Source: Thuidium tamariscinum
Taxonomy: Eukaryota; Streptophyta; Bryopsida; Hypnales; Thuidiaceae
Direction of reading: 5' to 3'
NCBI GenBank assembly: GCA_947034885.2
Contig: OX344749.2
Location: 1,242,501 to 1,306,500, forward strand
Length of the DNA stretch: 64,000 bases
The notes below the pieces were generated by a model. It had not been told where the DNA came from, made no database searches, and was given only the letters and a program-made list of their open reading frames with translations. Shown here in pieces: positions 47,990 through 60,215 of the stretch; positions within the stretch are counted from its first letter, which is position 1, and each line of letters opens with the position of its first letter. The position numbers and the translations under genes are program-made.

Positions 47990-49080
47990 CCTTATGACTC
48001 TACATGCCTCAAAGGTATGAAAATCTCAACCATACAATCTTGTAGTGTGCATGTTGTAGATGATGAGGATCAAATTTGGAGTCATTTGATTGTATAGATT
48101 GCAAGATTATAATGTCTTACAACCGGGTTTTTTACTTTTTGAGAAAAAGCCAAGATGGCAATCACTTCAAATTTGGTGAAGCATTGCATTTCTACATTCA
48201 TTCGTCTTTTGGACTTAAAAACACTTTCCCATCATGTTTATACACTTTTTCATCTCAATTTGGCGACTTCATCCATATTTTAAAGAAAAATTGAAAAAAT
48301 TTGGTGAGAAAAGATTACTTTTATTTGGAAAAAAAAAAAAGACATTTATTTTGAAATGGTGCAATTTGGCCCTATGGTCCCAAAAAAAGGGTTGATGTTT
48401 TAATGCTAAAAGAAGATGCTGAAATTTTCCTAAAAACACATTTGGAGGTGAAATTTGATTTCGAAACCTACTCAAATGAAAAAACTTTAACCTCCAAAAT
48501 GATTTGAAATCAACATAAGAAGACATGGGTGAAAAGAATTTCATTCAATTGACTCATTCTTTTTGCAAAATGACTTTGAAATTTCAAAAAATAGCAAAAA
48601 AGGGTGCAAAGAACACATCTATGATTGAATTGAACCTCCTTCTAAAATGCTTTTTAATTTGTACTCACAACTTCTTGGATTGATGTGAAATTATAGCCAC
48701 AAAAATGAGATTAGAATGTGCAACATTAAAAATAAAAAGATTAGAAATAAAAAGAAATTGACACTATATGAAGAAGGAAAAAGCCACCAAAGTTCACTGC
48801 AATTCTAAAATGTTTGGTTTTTGAACTTTGAAATGCTCCTAAAAATTCAAAACAACTTGGATTGCCACGAAGATTTGACCCCAATAACTAGACTTCTAGA
48901 AGAACATAACCCAACTTACAGTTCTTATTGAAAACAAACATTGGATTAAGGAGATGCAAATACCTGAAGTTGGAGCCATCAATTGCACTTTGGTGAATTC
49001 AAGTTGAACCTATGAACTTTGATTGACTCCCAAAACATTTGTACATCTTGGATTGATTTAAAGATTTTACCACACAAAGT
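47990..49080 (-). repeat. Dispersed repeat with internal units of about 170-180 bp (copy B, inverted)
   Basis: The reverse complement of this stretch matches 13235-14010 across several blocks, for example CACTACAAGATTGTATGGTT near 48030, the block around AAATCAAATTTCACCTCCAA near 48450, and ACCTCCTTCTAAAATG near 48640. Copy B holds about 300 extra bases near 48120-48420. The pair is about 35 kb apart in inverted orientation. Confidence 0.7.
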
Positions 49081-50456
49081 AGCCATTAGAAGGGATTTGA
49101 GGGCTCCCAAGGGCCATTTCAATCCAAACTTATACACAAGTTTCAAAGAGGGGTTGGAAATGACAACTTTTTTGACTATTTAAAGCTTCTTCTCTAAAAT
49201 TTGTCCATAACTTTTGATTGGAGATTTAAATTGTCAAACAGAATTTGGAGATCCAACCTAGTGTGATTTTACCCATTTTATTAGTTCAATTTCTTTTGAA
49301 AAGAATTATTCTACTATGCCTAAATGAGGTCTACAATTCTAATTCAAAATTGACTTACATCCATAGAAGCATGCATTAAAAGCACTTATGATAAATCACA
49401 AAAATAATTAAAGAGATGTTTATGGATACTCCAAATTTTATTGACTTTGCTACAATTGAAAATTTTAATCACTCACATGTCACTTAATATTGGTCATTAT
49501 CACATAATTTGAAGTGATAAGAAAGTAGACAAAACAGTAAATATAGATCTTACTTTAATTTGAAAATATTTGATTTCAATTTGTATGCAAAAAAATATTT
49601 TTTTAACCCTCTATTGATTTTGAGATGCCACATTGGAGCAATTGGACGTTTGAAGGTTATATTGACACCTTTACCTTCATTGACTTGTGTCCATTGACAA
49701 TCTCAAACATTTTATAAATTTTCACTTAGATGATTCATCAATTTCCATTTTTTCTAAATTATATTCATAACTATTCTCTTTTGAATTTGAAAATAAGAAT
49801 TTATCTTAGTAGTAGTGACCCTTGTTTATCTAATTGGAAATGTAAAAGACATTAAAAAATGAAATCGTGAATCAAATTAGAATTAAAGATTGGTATTTCT
49901 ATTTGAAAGATGTATATACAACAATTGCATCACCATCGTTCATGTAAATCTAAACCACATGTCCACATCTACTAGGAGTTACGTGCAATCAAAATGAAGC
50001 CCTAAAGATTTTTTTATAAATTGTAAATCTTTTGACTATGAATGTTTAGGTTCAGTTTTGGATATATCTATATTCAAACCTTTGAAAGTTAATAGTTTAT
50101 TCATGTAGTGCCAAGAAAATAATTAGAATTTATTTTCAAGGGTTAACAATGTTGAAATAGTTTACTATAATTTAAAGACCACTCAAACTTTTAAAGATGT
50201 GAAAATTATAGAGTACTACACTTAGATTAGAGACATGAAAATTATAGAGCTTATTTCAAGAGCAATTATATCTTCTCTACAAAATAAAATAATGGATTTG
50301 TCTTTTAACTCAATTTTCAAAATTTTCAAAAGAAGTTTCGGAAGGTTTATAGAAAATTTTCATAGTTGTAATTAGTGTATTTCAATTTCATCATAGAACT
50401 ATGATGAAGCTATGAGCTTTGTTTTCCTTCAATTTCATACTTATTTCTATTTAATA

Positions 50457-50497
<41 letters not shown>

Positions 50498-51534
50498 ATA
50501 GACAATTTCCATTTATTTAATAATTTTTTAAAGAATGAAAACCAAATGTGTTTTAGGATTTCTTTCTCAGGGTTGCAACTTGAATCTCTAATATAAAAAA
50601 ATTTCAATCCAAAATGTATAGTACAAAAATGGAAAGCTATGTTTTTAAATGTAGTACCCAAAGTGTAAAAAGTATTTTTTTCTTCATTTTAAAGGCAAAT
50701 GTCTAACAATCTATATGGTCAAAATTTTAAAATTTCTTCAACACATTTTTATACTAGTTTAATGCAAGATCCTTTGGTTAGATATGTCTATAAAATAATA
50801 TTTACAATGTTAAAATCTAAAATAGAAACAACAATTTTGAATGGTTTTGGGGAAAAGGCCTTCGGGGGTCAAACCAAAAAAATGAATTTTTTTGAATTTG
50901 AGATCACCTAATGAAATGAAACACATCAAATCAAGTTGCTACTCTAATTTCAAATTTTAGAAGTTCATGAATTTGAATTTTTTTTTGCATATTGGACTTT
51001 GAACCTTTTATCATGGATTTCTGATTTTTACGCCATATTTTTATACATTGATCGCTGTATCCAGTGATCACAGCAGCGTTCTGTTTCGTTTTCAAGAACA
51101 GTCAGGGTTGGTTCCCAAGACCCTCCCAAACCATCATACAGCCCAAGTCAGTTTGATTCAACACAGGTCATACACCGTAGACGCTTTGAGAGGAACAAAA
51201 TGTAATGTGGCGGGCGAAGCCAATCACCACAGCCACAATATATGAATAAAAATCATGTCATTCACATCTTCAGCTCCTAAAACAGATGAGAGAAATCCTC
51301 TGGAAGACGTGCCGGTTACCGACACGCATCCGCTCAGGGCTGTCTGTTCAAACCAATATTCCTGAAGGGCTTTTCCACAGACAGTTGATGAAACTCCCGA
51401 ATCAGTCAGGCTGTCTCCATGTCCATTGCAAAATTCCAAACAAGCTACTGAAAATTATCATATCGTAGACAAATCTAGATCTTCGGAGGAGTGGGTATAC
51501 TTAAACCTTAGACACATCAAACGAGCTGAGAAGC
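49081..51534. other. AT-rich spacer and 3' region of the expansin gene
   Basis: 49081-51000 shows no gene. Composition becomes more balanced from about 51040, where the 3' untranslated region of the minus-strand expansin gene is expected (51040-51534). Confidence 0.45.
50461..50494. repeat. (TA)17 microsatellite
   Basis: Seventeen uninterrupted TA dinucleotides. Likely length-variable. Confidence 0.97.
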
Positions 51535-53825
51535 TCACTTGACCTGCTGACCGACGTAGGTTTTCCCGAAGGTCCAGTCTTTGCCGGCAAGTTTACTAAC
51601 GGCAACCTTCTTGTCACTCGTGACGATCTTGATGGAGATAGCTTTACCGCAGTAGTTGCGGGTGCATTGCCAGTTTGCACCCCAGTTTCGGGACATGGGA
51701 GCCCAAGGCAGGTAGTCGCCTTTAATATACACTTCAATCACCACACCTGATCCTCCCACGTTTGTGATTGTCACCAGGTTGAAGTTGCAGTTCCCGTTCA
51801 GAGTGAATCTGATTCCTCCAAGTTTCTTACATGGGACTCTGTGACCCACGAGCAAAAAATCAAAACAAAGCTCTGGCAAATGATTGAGTGAAAAAAATTT
51901 GAAAGACTGCATCATAGATAACAGAAAAAGAATCGGAGGATAAGGATCGTACCTTCGGAACTGCAGGGGCACAATGCCAGCTTTGGGATCGGCAATTTTG
52001 GTGAAGGCGGGGTAAGAAAGGTCAAAGTGCTCGTTGGGTGGGTTACACCATCCGCCGTTGTTTGCACTCTGTCCTGGATTAGGAGGACAGAAATTGGTGG
52101 CGGTCACAACAATGGATCCAGCCTTGCAAGGTTTCCCTTTACCACTGCAGGCTACTTCGTAGCAAGCGCCGCAGGCCATTCCGTTGTTGAAAAGCTTTGC
52201 AGACAATGCGGCAGTATAGACGCCGTACCCCGAGGCGTACAAGTTGCCATAACCGCAGGCACCCGCTGCATACTCACACAGGGACAGCATACTAAACTTC
52301 AGAGACAATAACGATAGCAGTACAAAATATACAAGTGTTGGAGAGGGCAGACAAAACAGGAACCGCTGCTCCCATAGCAGTGCTGGAAGATTACGAACAG
52401 TCCAGAAACATTCAGATGGAAAAATCTAAGAACTCTTGATAGAACAAAAACTCTACACTTACACATGGTTCCAGAAGCGTCCACTCCACCATAGTAAGTG
52501 CACCTCCCTTTCCTCCAAGCTTCAGCAGGCGCAGGTTTCGGAGGCATAGGCCGGTAGGTGCGGGGTGTGGTCAACGAGTAATTTCCGGTTGAATCTGGGA
52601 CTTCCTCACCATATACAGCAAGTGCATCACCTTCTGAGGCTGAGGCATCGTACGTCACAACGCCGTAACCTGATCCATGACTGTTGTCCGAGGAGCTCCC
52701 AATCTCGGGGTAGCCTTGGACCAAAGAGCCCTGGTCTTGAGTGGCCGCAAGCGATAAATCCTCATCGGGCTCAGTGAATGAAGAATCATCCTCGGTTGTC
52801 GCAGAAGAGGCATCGTACGTCACAACGCCGTAACCTGATCCATGACTGTTGTCCGAGGAGCTCCCAATCTCGGGGTAACCTTGGACCAAAGAGCCCTGGT
52901 CTTGAGTGGCCGCAAGCGATAGATCCTCATCGTACTCGGTGAATGAGGAATCATCTTCGGTTGTCGCAGAAGAGGCATCGTACGTCACAACGCCGTAACC
53001 TGATCCATGACTGTTGTCCGAGGAGCTCCCAATCTCGGGGTAACCTTGAACCAAAGTGCCCTGGTCTTGAGTGGCCGCAAGCGATAAATCCTCATCGGAC
53101 TCGGTGAATGAGGAATCGTCTTCGGTTGTCGCAGAAGAGGCATCGTACGTCACAACGCCGTAACCTGATCCATGACTGTTGTCCGAGGAGCTCCCAATCT
53201 CGGGGTAACCTTGGACCAAAGTGCCCTGGTCTTGAGTGGCCGCAAGCGATAGATCCTCATCGGACTCGGTGAATGAGGAATCATCTTCGGTTGTCGCAGA
53301 AGAGGAATCGTACGTCACAACGCCGTAACCTGATCCATGACTGTTGTCCGAGGAGCTCCCAATCTCGGGGTAACCTTGAACCAAAGTGCCCTGGTCCTGA
53401 GTTGCAGCAAGTGACTGTGAATCATCGTCGAATTCGTTTGTGTCGAATCCAGGAGGAATGGCATCGGCCGCTGGAGGGGTGGCGCTCTCCGCAAACGACT
53501 CGGAAACAGTGTCATCTGGTTCGCTGAAATCAAATCCAGAGGGAACCGGATCGGCAGTTGGAGGTGTTGCGCTCATGCTGGTCATGTTCTCTTGGTCAGA
53601 ACGGGCCAGATCGACCAACACCAGAGGGCTACTATCGTCTGCCACCAACACCTCGTTCGCCAGGACTGCGCTGTGGGAGTCACTGGACCCTTCCGTGGTA
53701 TTCGTGATGACTGGCGCCGAGGTTGGAGGATCTGATACCTTCACTTGGGTAATGGTCCCTTGCACCTCTTCAGAACGGACACTGCTGCAGAGCAGCAGTA
53801 ACGCCAATGCCAACACTGCGGCCAT
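51535..53825 (-). CDS. Secreted acidic-repeat protein fused to a complete alpha-expansin
   Basis: Exons 53825-52463, 52265-51953 and 51838-51535 join in phase and give 659 residues, against about 250 for ordinary alpha-expansins. Residues 1-18 (MAAVLALALLLLCSSVRS) are a signal peptide. Residues 19-137 are Ser/Thr/Asp-rich with two PPTADP/PPAADA-type segments. Residues 138 to about 397 are four full and one partial copies of a 55-residue unit (AATQDQGTLVQGYPEIGSSS, then GSGYGVVTYDASSATTED). A Pro-rich hinge (RTYRPMPPKPAPAEAWRKG) leads to the expansin: TYYGGVDASGTM/SGACGYGNLY, CGACYEVAC, TATNFCPPN, WCNPPNEHFDLSYPAF (HFD motif of the GH45-like domain), then the C-terminal cellulose-binding domain with MSRNWGANWQ and DWTFGKTY. 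Introns sit at the two places usual for expansins. Expansins loosen cell walls without hydrolysis; the repeats may anchor or position it in the wall. ATG 53825 gives the signal peptide; an upstream in-frame CTG/ATG-like stretch is leader. Confidence 0.92.
52635..53414 (-). repeat. 165-bp coding tandem repeat of the expansin fusion gene
   Basis: Five units with an exact 165-base period (the phrase encoding YGVVTYDAS recurs at about 53306, 53141, 52976, 52811 and 52647). Units differ at few positions (T/S after DQG, S/Y/P before DEDL), so the array is homogenised and probably length-variable between individuals. Confidence 0.95.
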
Positions 53826-54740
53826 CTTCGTCGACACCCTGGAAACAGAGAGAGGACCAATGCATTTTGAGAATTCGGTGCGAAGAATCACATCACAAAC
53901 TCAATATGAGACGACATAGAGTCTGTACCATTTCCAACTCGCACTGTGGATAGAATCGAGAAATCATTGAAAGTAAGCTCAAGTAACTACAAACCAGCCC
54001 AAGTTCGGTTACCATCCAACAAATCACCTGGATGACGGAAATGGAAACTGATCAATCCTTCACACCCAGAACGTAAAAACACCCGCATTTCAAACTACCC
54101 TACAAACGCACTCCGAAACACGCAAACCAACACAGGAAAGGAAATTGCAGCTCGCGAGTCACAAACCATACCACAAACAACTCGAGCAAACGACACCAAT
54201 CAGATCTTGGCTCACATTGCACTTACATTCTCCTCTCACGGCCAGGTACGCGCTGAAGAACTACCCGTGGTGTTTACAGCGCTACACATTCTTCAAGAAC
54301 TGGGGGCAATGACCATTTCCCAACTCAAACTGCTCGTCAGAAGACCCCAGAAGCTCACACACTCCGATGGCAGCATGGGGGGAGAGTTGTGAACATTTGA
54401 CGGGCGCGGCGGGGAGTGAGGCGCATCGAAACGCGGCGGTGATGGCGGAGCGAGGGGAGACGCCGCGCGATTGAGAAAAACTTGGGGCATTGCTGAGGCA
54501 GGTGCATCACGAGTGCCACGATCTGAGGCCCAGCCACGTTCTCCACAGGCTTGCTGCTACAGAAGTAACAGACCTCAGTTCCGTCCTCCGCCCTTTCGCC
54601 GCCATTGCCGCCATCACCGCCGCGGCTTTCAAACGCTTCCCCATGTTGCTCGGGGGGGAGGCGCTCGGCTGCGGATGTTCCGTGCTGTGTTCGCAATATG
54701 GAGAACCAAAGGGAACGTGGACGTTATAGTGCAGTGATGT
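53826..54740 (-). promoter_or_regulatory. Upstream region of the expansin fusion gene, duplicated upstream of gene 2
   Basis: Just before the ATG is an acceptor-like CTCTGTTTCCAG, so a leader intron is likely. 53826-54420 is closely repeated at 61899-62520 upstream of the second gene. 54380-54700 is strongly GC-rich and its relative at 62490-64000 is split by the LINE. Open frames on both strands here (for example 54696-54355) are not conserved in frame between copies. Confidence 0.55.
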
Positions 54741-57700
54741 TGGAGGCTTTCCTCAATACCGGTACTCAAGTGATACTTGAGACACTTGGTGACATCTGTA
54801 TTAAAAATAGATGATACTTACGTAAAATGTCTCTGCTGGTACTAGAATTTAGCATTAGAAATAAGCAGTAATTTGGCCATTTTCAATCAAAAAATCTACA
54901 TCAAAATTTATTTTTTGGTTGTGGTCAATTGACAAAATAATCAAACATATCTACGCAAACATAACATTCAGTAGCCCATGGAAGGACTGCCTTCCCCTTG
55001 GTGAAGTCGCCATCACATAATTTCATCTGACATTTCTTGGAGTTGCAACTTTAGTTACTAATTGGAGTGGAATACCATTGGTGCTGGATGGAATGGTGTG
55101 GAATATCCCACACCATTTCATCTGCTGGATGGAATGGTGTGGGATATTCCACACCATTTCATCCGCTAGGAGGCAGTGTGACAGTCTGCTACTAAATGTA
55201 ATGAATGTCAAATTCAATAGAAATTAAGTCATTTTTGGAAGGGAAAAAAAAAGATGTCATGTGTCATCTTGTAAGTGGTCTAAAGTGATGTGGAAAATTC
55301 AATTTTGACACTCAAGTGCCAAATCAAACTTTATTGCAATACAAAAATAGACTAATTATAGCACTAATAGACGTAATACTTTTCATTTCACGTTTGGGCC
55401 TACTGTGGAATACAATCATTTGGTTTAGGAGTCTTGAGTAATTGTACATCCATAGATATGAATGAAATATGCAAAATGGAGATGATAATTTGTTCATTAA
55501 TCTAAGCGTACATATATTTGTTTAAGGTGAGTGACATGCTTCAAAGATTTTGTAGCATTTCAACAACTTCATTCATTGTAAAAGGGAGGATATTTCATCC
55601 CAAAATTGATATTGTTTAATGTTGATAAATGAACTAAGAAAAAATAATTCATGTAATTTTTTTTTTCAATCTCATTTTGTGTTGAACAATAATGGCTCTA
55701 ACAATTTGGCAAGAAGTAGTAATTTGTATGGAACCTTATACATAGAAACATAGTAACTTAACATGCCTCATGAAATTATGCCTAAAATGAGAAAACTCAA
55801 GCAAATAGAATGGCACATTTGCAAGTATATTCATGAGTTGGCCTATTTGCATAATTGTCATTTTCAAGCATGACATTAGATGTTTCTTAGCCCTATAAGA
55901 GATTGTTTCAAGGGTGTTATCCAAAACTATTCCCTATGCAATGATCCAACGATTCCTAGTTTGAATTTTTGAAAAAAAATTAAAAATCAACATTTATAAT
56001 TATTATTATAAATTTCCCAAAGTATGTAAAAATTAATTTTTTTTTTAAAAATAAAATTTAAAATAATAATAATAATATTTAAATTTTAATTAATATTATC
56101 TAATGTGGCAATCTCTCAACCATATTAGACTACCCATATGGGAGTGTTCCTAGAATTCACATAGCTTGGAAACCTGTAGTCTTTCAAATGCCCAAAAAAC
56201 ATCTAATGTTAATAATGCCAATAAGAATTTCAAATATTGAATATTTCCAATGGAAATGTACAGTTCAAACATTTATTATGAAATTTTGGATTCTTTTTGT
56301 ACATATTTAATGTTTATTTTAGTAGGCATCTAATGTTGGTATTCTTATGCTACCATTCTATGTTGGTGAGAAGTTGTATTTTTGCCCACTTCATTAGTGT
56401 TTTACATTGATAATGATGTAAGTTAGATAGGTCATTTTAGGCATCTCACTAGTTTCACTAATTAATATAATGCCTCATGAGTCCAACCATAAAGATCCAT
56501 AATAGATTTGATTCATTCCAAAAAAGAGTATTAATGTTAGGTGTCTTGATGCATGTTTTATATCAATGTTTTGTCCATTCACATAGACACAAGTTGGATT
56601 AAAACATTCATGCATTCAACCATGTATGCAACTCTAACCCTTAAAGTACAATTGATTCTTTTAGCAACAAATCAAAATTTAGGAAGGATTTTCTAACATC
56701 ATTTTTTGAAGTTATTCTTTCTATTTACTTTTAAAGATAGAAAATCATATTAGCTTCCAAAAAATAGTTTTTTATTTAATTGGTGCTTAAAAACAAAAAC
56801 TACACCACCATATGCTTAAAAATACTTGAGGCTTAAAAAACATATATTAAATATTAACTTTCATAGATTGTATTGTATTTGGTATAGGGTCGATTCATTC
56901 CATTTAGATTATTGATGTGAAAGTTATAGAATGTTTTGTTTTGTAGCCAACTTCAAAATATTTGTAAAAAATATCATATTGTATTTGTTTCTAAACTTCA
57001 ATTTGCAATTTTCTCAACAAAAGTAATTTTTTGTTTTAATTTTCTTGCTAGAAAAATCTCACTAATGGAATTGGTGTTACTTAGTTCCATCTTGAAAATA
57101 TTAATGATTTAGTCTCTCTTTCCATATTGTACCTCACACCTAACAATTTAAAAAATATATAAACCAATTTCTATTTCCTATATTTACAAATCAATTCTTC
57201 GACATAAAAGTTTTAAAATTTGAATTTAAATTGCAAATCATCTTGAAGTTAATCTTCAACAATTTTTTTCAATTACAATGTTGAGTACCTACTTATGAAA
57301 CATATTTTTGTGCAAATGTATTTATCCTTACAAGAGACAAATATCAAATTTTTGAGATGCATGGAATAATGTAGAAAACTAATAATGTAGGAAACATGAA
57401 ATGAACATTTCATATTCATTTTGATAAAAAAAAATGAACATGAAATGTGCAATTAACATCTTTCAAAGATGTCATTTATATATATAATTTGATCTTCCTT
57501 TTTTATAATTGTAAAACACTAAAATGAATTTGTCCATATTTTCCTCTTTTAAAATAATTTCTTTGTGAAGATTGTAGTAATTTAAAAAATGTTTTAAATA
57601 GTTTGGAGTTTCAACAAAAATGGAGGTCATATTGATAAACATCATAGTATAATTGGTATACTTATTGAGATCACACTAAAAGAAACTTGATAGAAAAGGT

Positions 57701-58107
57701 TTAAGAATGGGCATATTTTAAGCTTTTAAGATATTACCTTCAAAAGGTCACAAATCATAGTTTTAATGATTTCGATTTTTTTTAATTGAATAATATGTAG
57801 ATTATTGGAGTTGTAGTTTTTTAATTTAGGCTAAAAACATTGAAATTATGAATTATTTTCAAATTCAAGTTTAAGTTTCAAAATGATATCCAACACACTT
57901 GCAAGGTCCTTTAATTGTTAAATTGTCAATTCAAAGGTATATGCATTGCCAAAACTTAATACACAAACATCTTACAATTTGCAAGTTTGGAGTTTTTGAA
58001 ATTTTCTTCTATGTTGACATATTCATACCAATCTACTACAAGATTTATAATTAGATATGAGAAATAAACAAATGTTTAGAATTTTTTTCTTTTTACAATA
58101 GATTTCA
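54741..58107. other. AT-rich spacer inside the tandem duplication, no gene seen
   Basis: Apart from the palindromic pair at 55084-55165 and a lone CACTA-type terminus (CACTAAAAGAAACTTG) at 57674, the stretch has only chance frames. Confidence 0.5.
55084..55165. repeat. Two adjacent 41-bp palindromes
   Basis: Units run from CTGGATGGAATGGTGTGG through a central ATAT to CCACACCATTTCATC. Each copy is itself an almost perfect palindrome, and the copies differ by about three bases. Confidence 0.85.
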
Positions 58108-58205
58108 CTAGTAGAAAATTTGCCCAACTCTGTTGTTTTGGTTCTGTTGATGATCAACAGATTTCAGTTGATTATCAAAAATTTGTTAAGTAGATTTTCT
58201 ACTAG
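58108..58205. mobile_element. Small hairpin MITE of about 98 bp
   Basis: Ends are CTAGTAGAAAAT and its complement; the centre is CTGTTGATGATCAACAG. The halves pair imperfectly along the whole length. Flanks do not show a clear target duplication. Confidence 0.45.
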
Positions 58206-59258
58206 AATCAACAAATGTCAAGTGTTTTTTTAGTAAAATATAGTGAGCCATGGAAATTTTGACATAAATATTTGATATTTGTACCATTAATGAATGGATA
58301 GTAGCTACTAGCCTTTATTTTTCCGGCTCTGTGTGGCCAGATTGCACCATTTCAAAATAAATGTCCTTTTTTTGCTGGATAAAAGTAATCTTTTTTGGCT
58401 AGAAATTTTCTAGTTTTTTAAAAAATATGGATGGAGATGCCAAATTTGGATGAAAAAATGTATAAATATGATGGAAAAGTGTTTTTAAGTCCAAAAGATG
58501 GATGAATGCAAAAATACATAGAAAGATTCTCTCATATTCATCTACCAGAAAATGGCTTTGACGTCAATTAAGGGTTAAGCCTTGGAATGCCATCAAGAAA
58601 TTAGTCTCACCAAGAAATTGTCGAAATCTGGCAATATTTAAGCCCCAAAGAATGGCTGATGACGCCCGTGAACGGAGGAGGGATTGGAAGTTTGAACTGT
58701 ACTATTTCTGGGGGATGAGCCCTTTCAGCACTCAATTTCAGTCAGTTTATTGATAACACGCGATGATTGTGCATAATTGTTGGAGTCACTGCAGGTTGAT
58801 TGAAGATGTCTTGGACTTGGAATTCGGTGACAAAGTTATTGATGTTAATCAATGATTTTGGTGTCGTGTTCTCGTTTTGAAGCCGACTCATCCCTGTTTT
58901 TCTGTAAGATTATGGCTTTGTGTGTCTGTTCGTCAAATCCCTTCTACTTCGGATTGCCATTGCATTGTCGTGGATTCGATTTCAGTTACTATCGTAGAAT
59001 AGTGGCAGATATTCGTTTGAGGTTATGAAATGAAACCGCTATGAATATGGGTGAGGGTTGTATTCCAAAGTCAGCACTCCAAATTAGGATGTGAGTTGTA
59101 ACTGACTATCTCAAGGCTTTAGGGTTAACAATAGCATATCATAGAATAGTGGCAGATATTCGTTTCATTCGTTCCACTATGATCGCGTTCAGTTATGCGA
59201 CAATCCACTCCACCGAATTCACTAACTAAAGGTGCGCTGTGGACGCAGATTTAACTTG
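58206..59258. other. Spacer, more balanced composition, no gene seen
   Basis: A 25-base phrase (GAATAGTGGCAGATATTCGT core) occurs twice, near 58997 and 59144. No open frame of substance, though 58630-59200 is less AT-rich than its surroundings and could be part of an untranslated exon. Confidence 0.35.
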
Positions 59259-59267
59259 ATATGATTG

Positions 59268-59505
59268 GGTCGGGGTGAACTGGCCCCCTCGCTCGGCCAC
59301 TTCAAGTAATTCCAGGGTGCAAGTAAAACAAAAAGCTCCCTGTTTTGTGCTTAAATAGTTTAGCCAGTGCACTTCCACTAGCTAATTGGGGGCCTCTGAT
59401 TGCGATTATGAATTCCGAATTCGAAAAAAAATTATTTGCAAAAAATAAAAAATTCCAGTGTTTTCCCAAGTGGCCGAGCGAGGAGGGGTCAAGTTCACCC
59501 CGGCC
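59268..59505. mobile_element. Mutator-like MITE, 238 bp, with 9-bp target duplication
   Basis: The left end GGTCGGGGTGAACTGGCCCC and the reverse complement of the right end GGCCGGGGTGAACTTGACCC continue together through CTCGCTCGGCCACTT, giving TIRs of about 36 bases. ATATGATTG flanks the element at 59259-59267 and 59506-59514, an exact 9-bp duplication typical of Mutator-like elements. Non-coding. Confidence 0.92.
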
Positions 59506-59514
59506 ATATGATTG

Positions 59515-59962
59515 CTAGAACATACTCCGTAGTTAGGTTTTACTGGTTTGAACAGCAAGAATTCCTTTTGGTTTCCATCGTTTGTGAATGTTGTTGAATT
59601 TGTTCATTGAAGTTACTGTCATAAAAATTCTCTCGCATCAAAATTTACTCAGATACTGGTGAGTAGTCCTACATTAGAACCAGTTCTATCGGTTGAGAGG
59701 AGAAAAGGAATGCTGCAAATTGATTCAGGACCTGAGCTGGGTTGGTGAACAATTTTGAGAGCGCTGAATTCTTCTGAGAGATGGGGCTGCGTTGCCATTA
59801 GGATTTGAGCTTAAGCTTAGGTGGCTGTGCAGGTTCAGCAGCAAGGGTGAAGTCTAGGGTTTCGAGTTTCTTTTAACCCTTAAAGGACGGGCCACCATTG
59901 CCGTTTCTTTTTCCCGGCTTTGAAGAGTTCATTTCTGCAGTATGCTTTAAATAACACATCTA
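59515..59962. other. Spacer, no gene seen
   Basis: Short chance frames only. Confidence 0.4.
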
Positions 59963-60215
59963 AGGTGGGTACACCCAAAAGTACTGCAACTTCATACTCT
60001 GCCTATTTACTATTATTAAGTTGTTTAGATTTTTTTGTAGTCTTGTTGGCAAGTGAAAGTAAGTTTCAATGCACCAAAGAATGGAGCATTTGGATACAAT
60101 ATGCAAAAGTTATTAAGTTAAGGGTCAAAGTTTGTTTCTAAAAGTTTGATTTGGAAGTGTACACAGACTGCAGATGACGCTTTAAAGTCAGCTGCGCTTC
60201 TGGGTGTACCCACCT
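59963..60215. mobile_element. TIR element of 253 bp flanked by TA
   Basis: Left end AGGTGGGTACACCCAAAAG and the reverse complement of the right end AGGTGGGTACACCCAGAAG match over about 18 bases, and TA lies directly outside both. A TA target duplication would suggest a Tc1/mariner-type MITE, but the terminus is not the common Stowaway type. Confidence 0.7.

Noticed and set aside
50458-50661. Minus-strand frame ending in a run of Tyr-Ile
   Set aside because: The terminal residues are simply the translated (TA) microsatellite.
53440-53919. Plus-strand 159-codon open frame conserved at 61513-61992
   Set aside because: Conserved only because both lie antisense to the duplicated secreted-protein leader; no independent start context or domain.
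54355-54737. GC-rich open frames upstream of the expansin gene
   Set aside because: The duplicated copy at 62490-64000 does not preserve the reading frames, so coding is unlikely.
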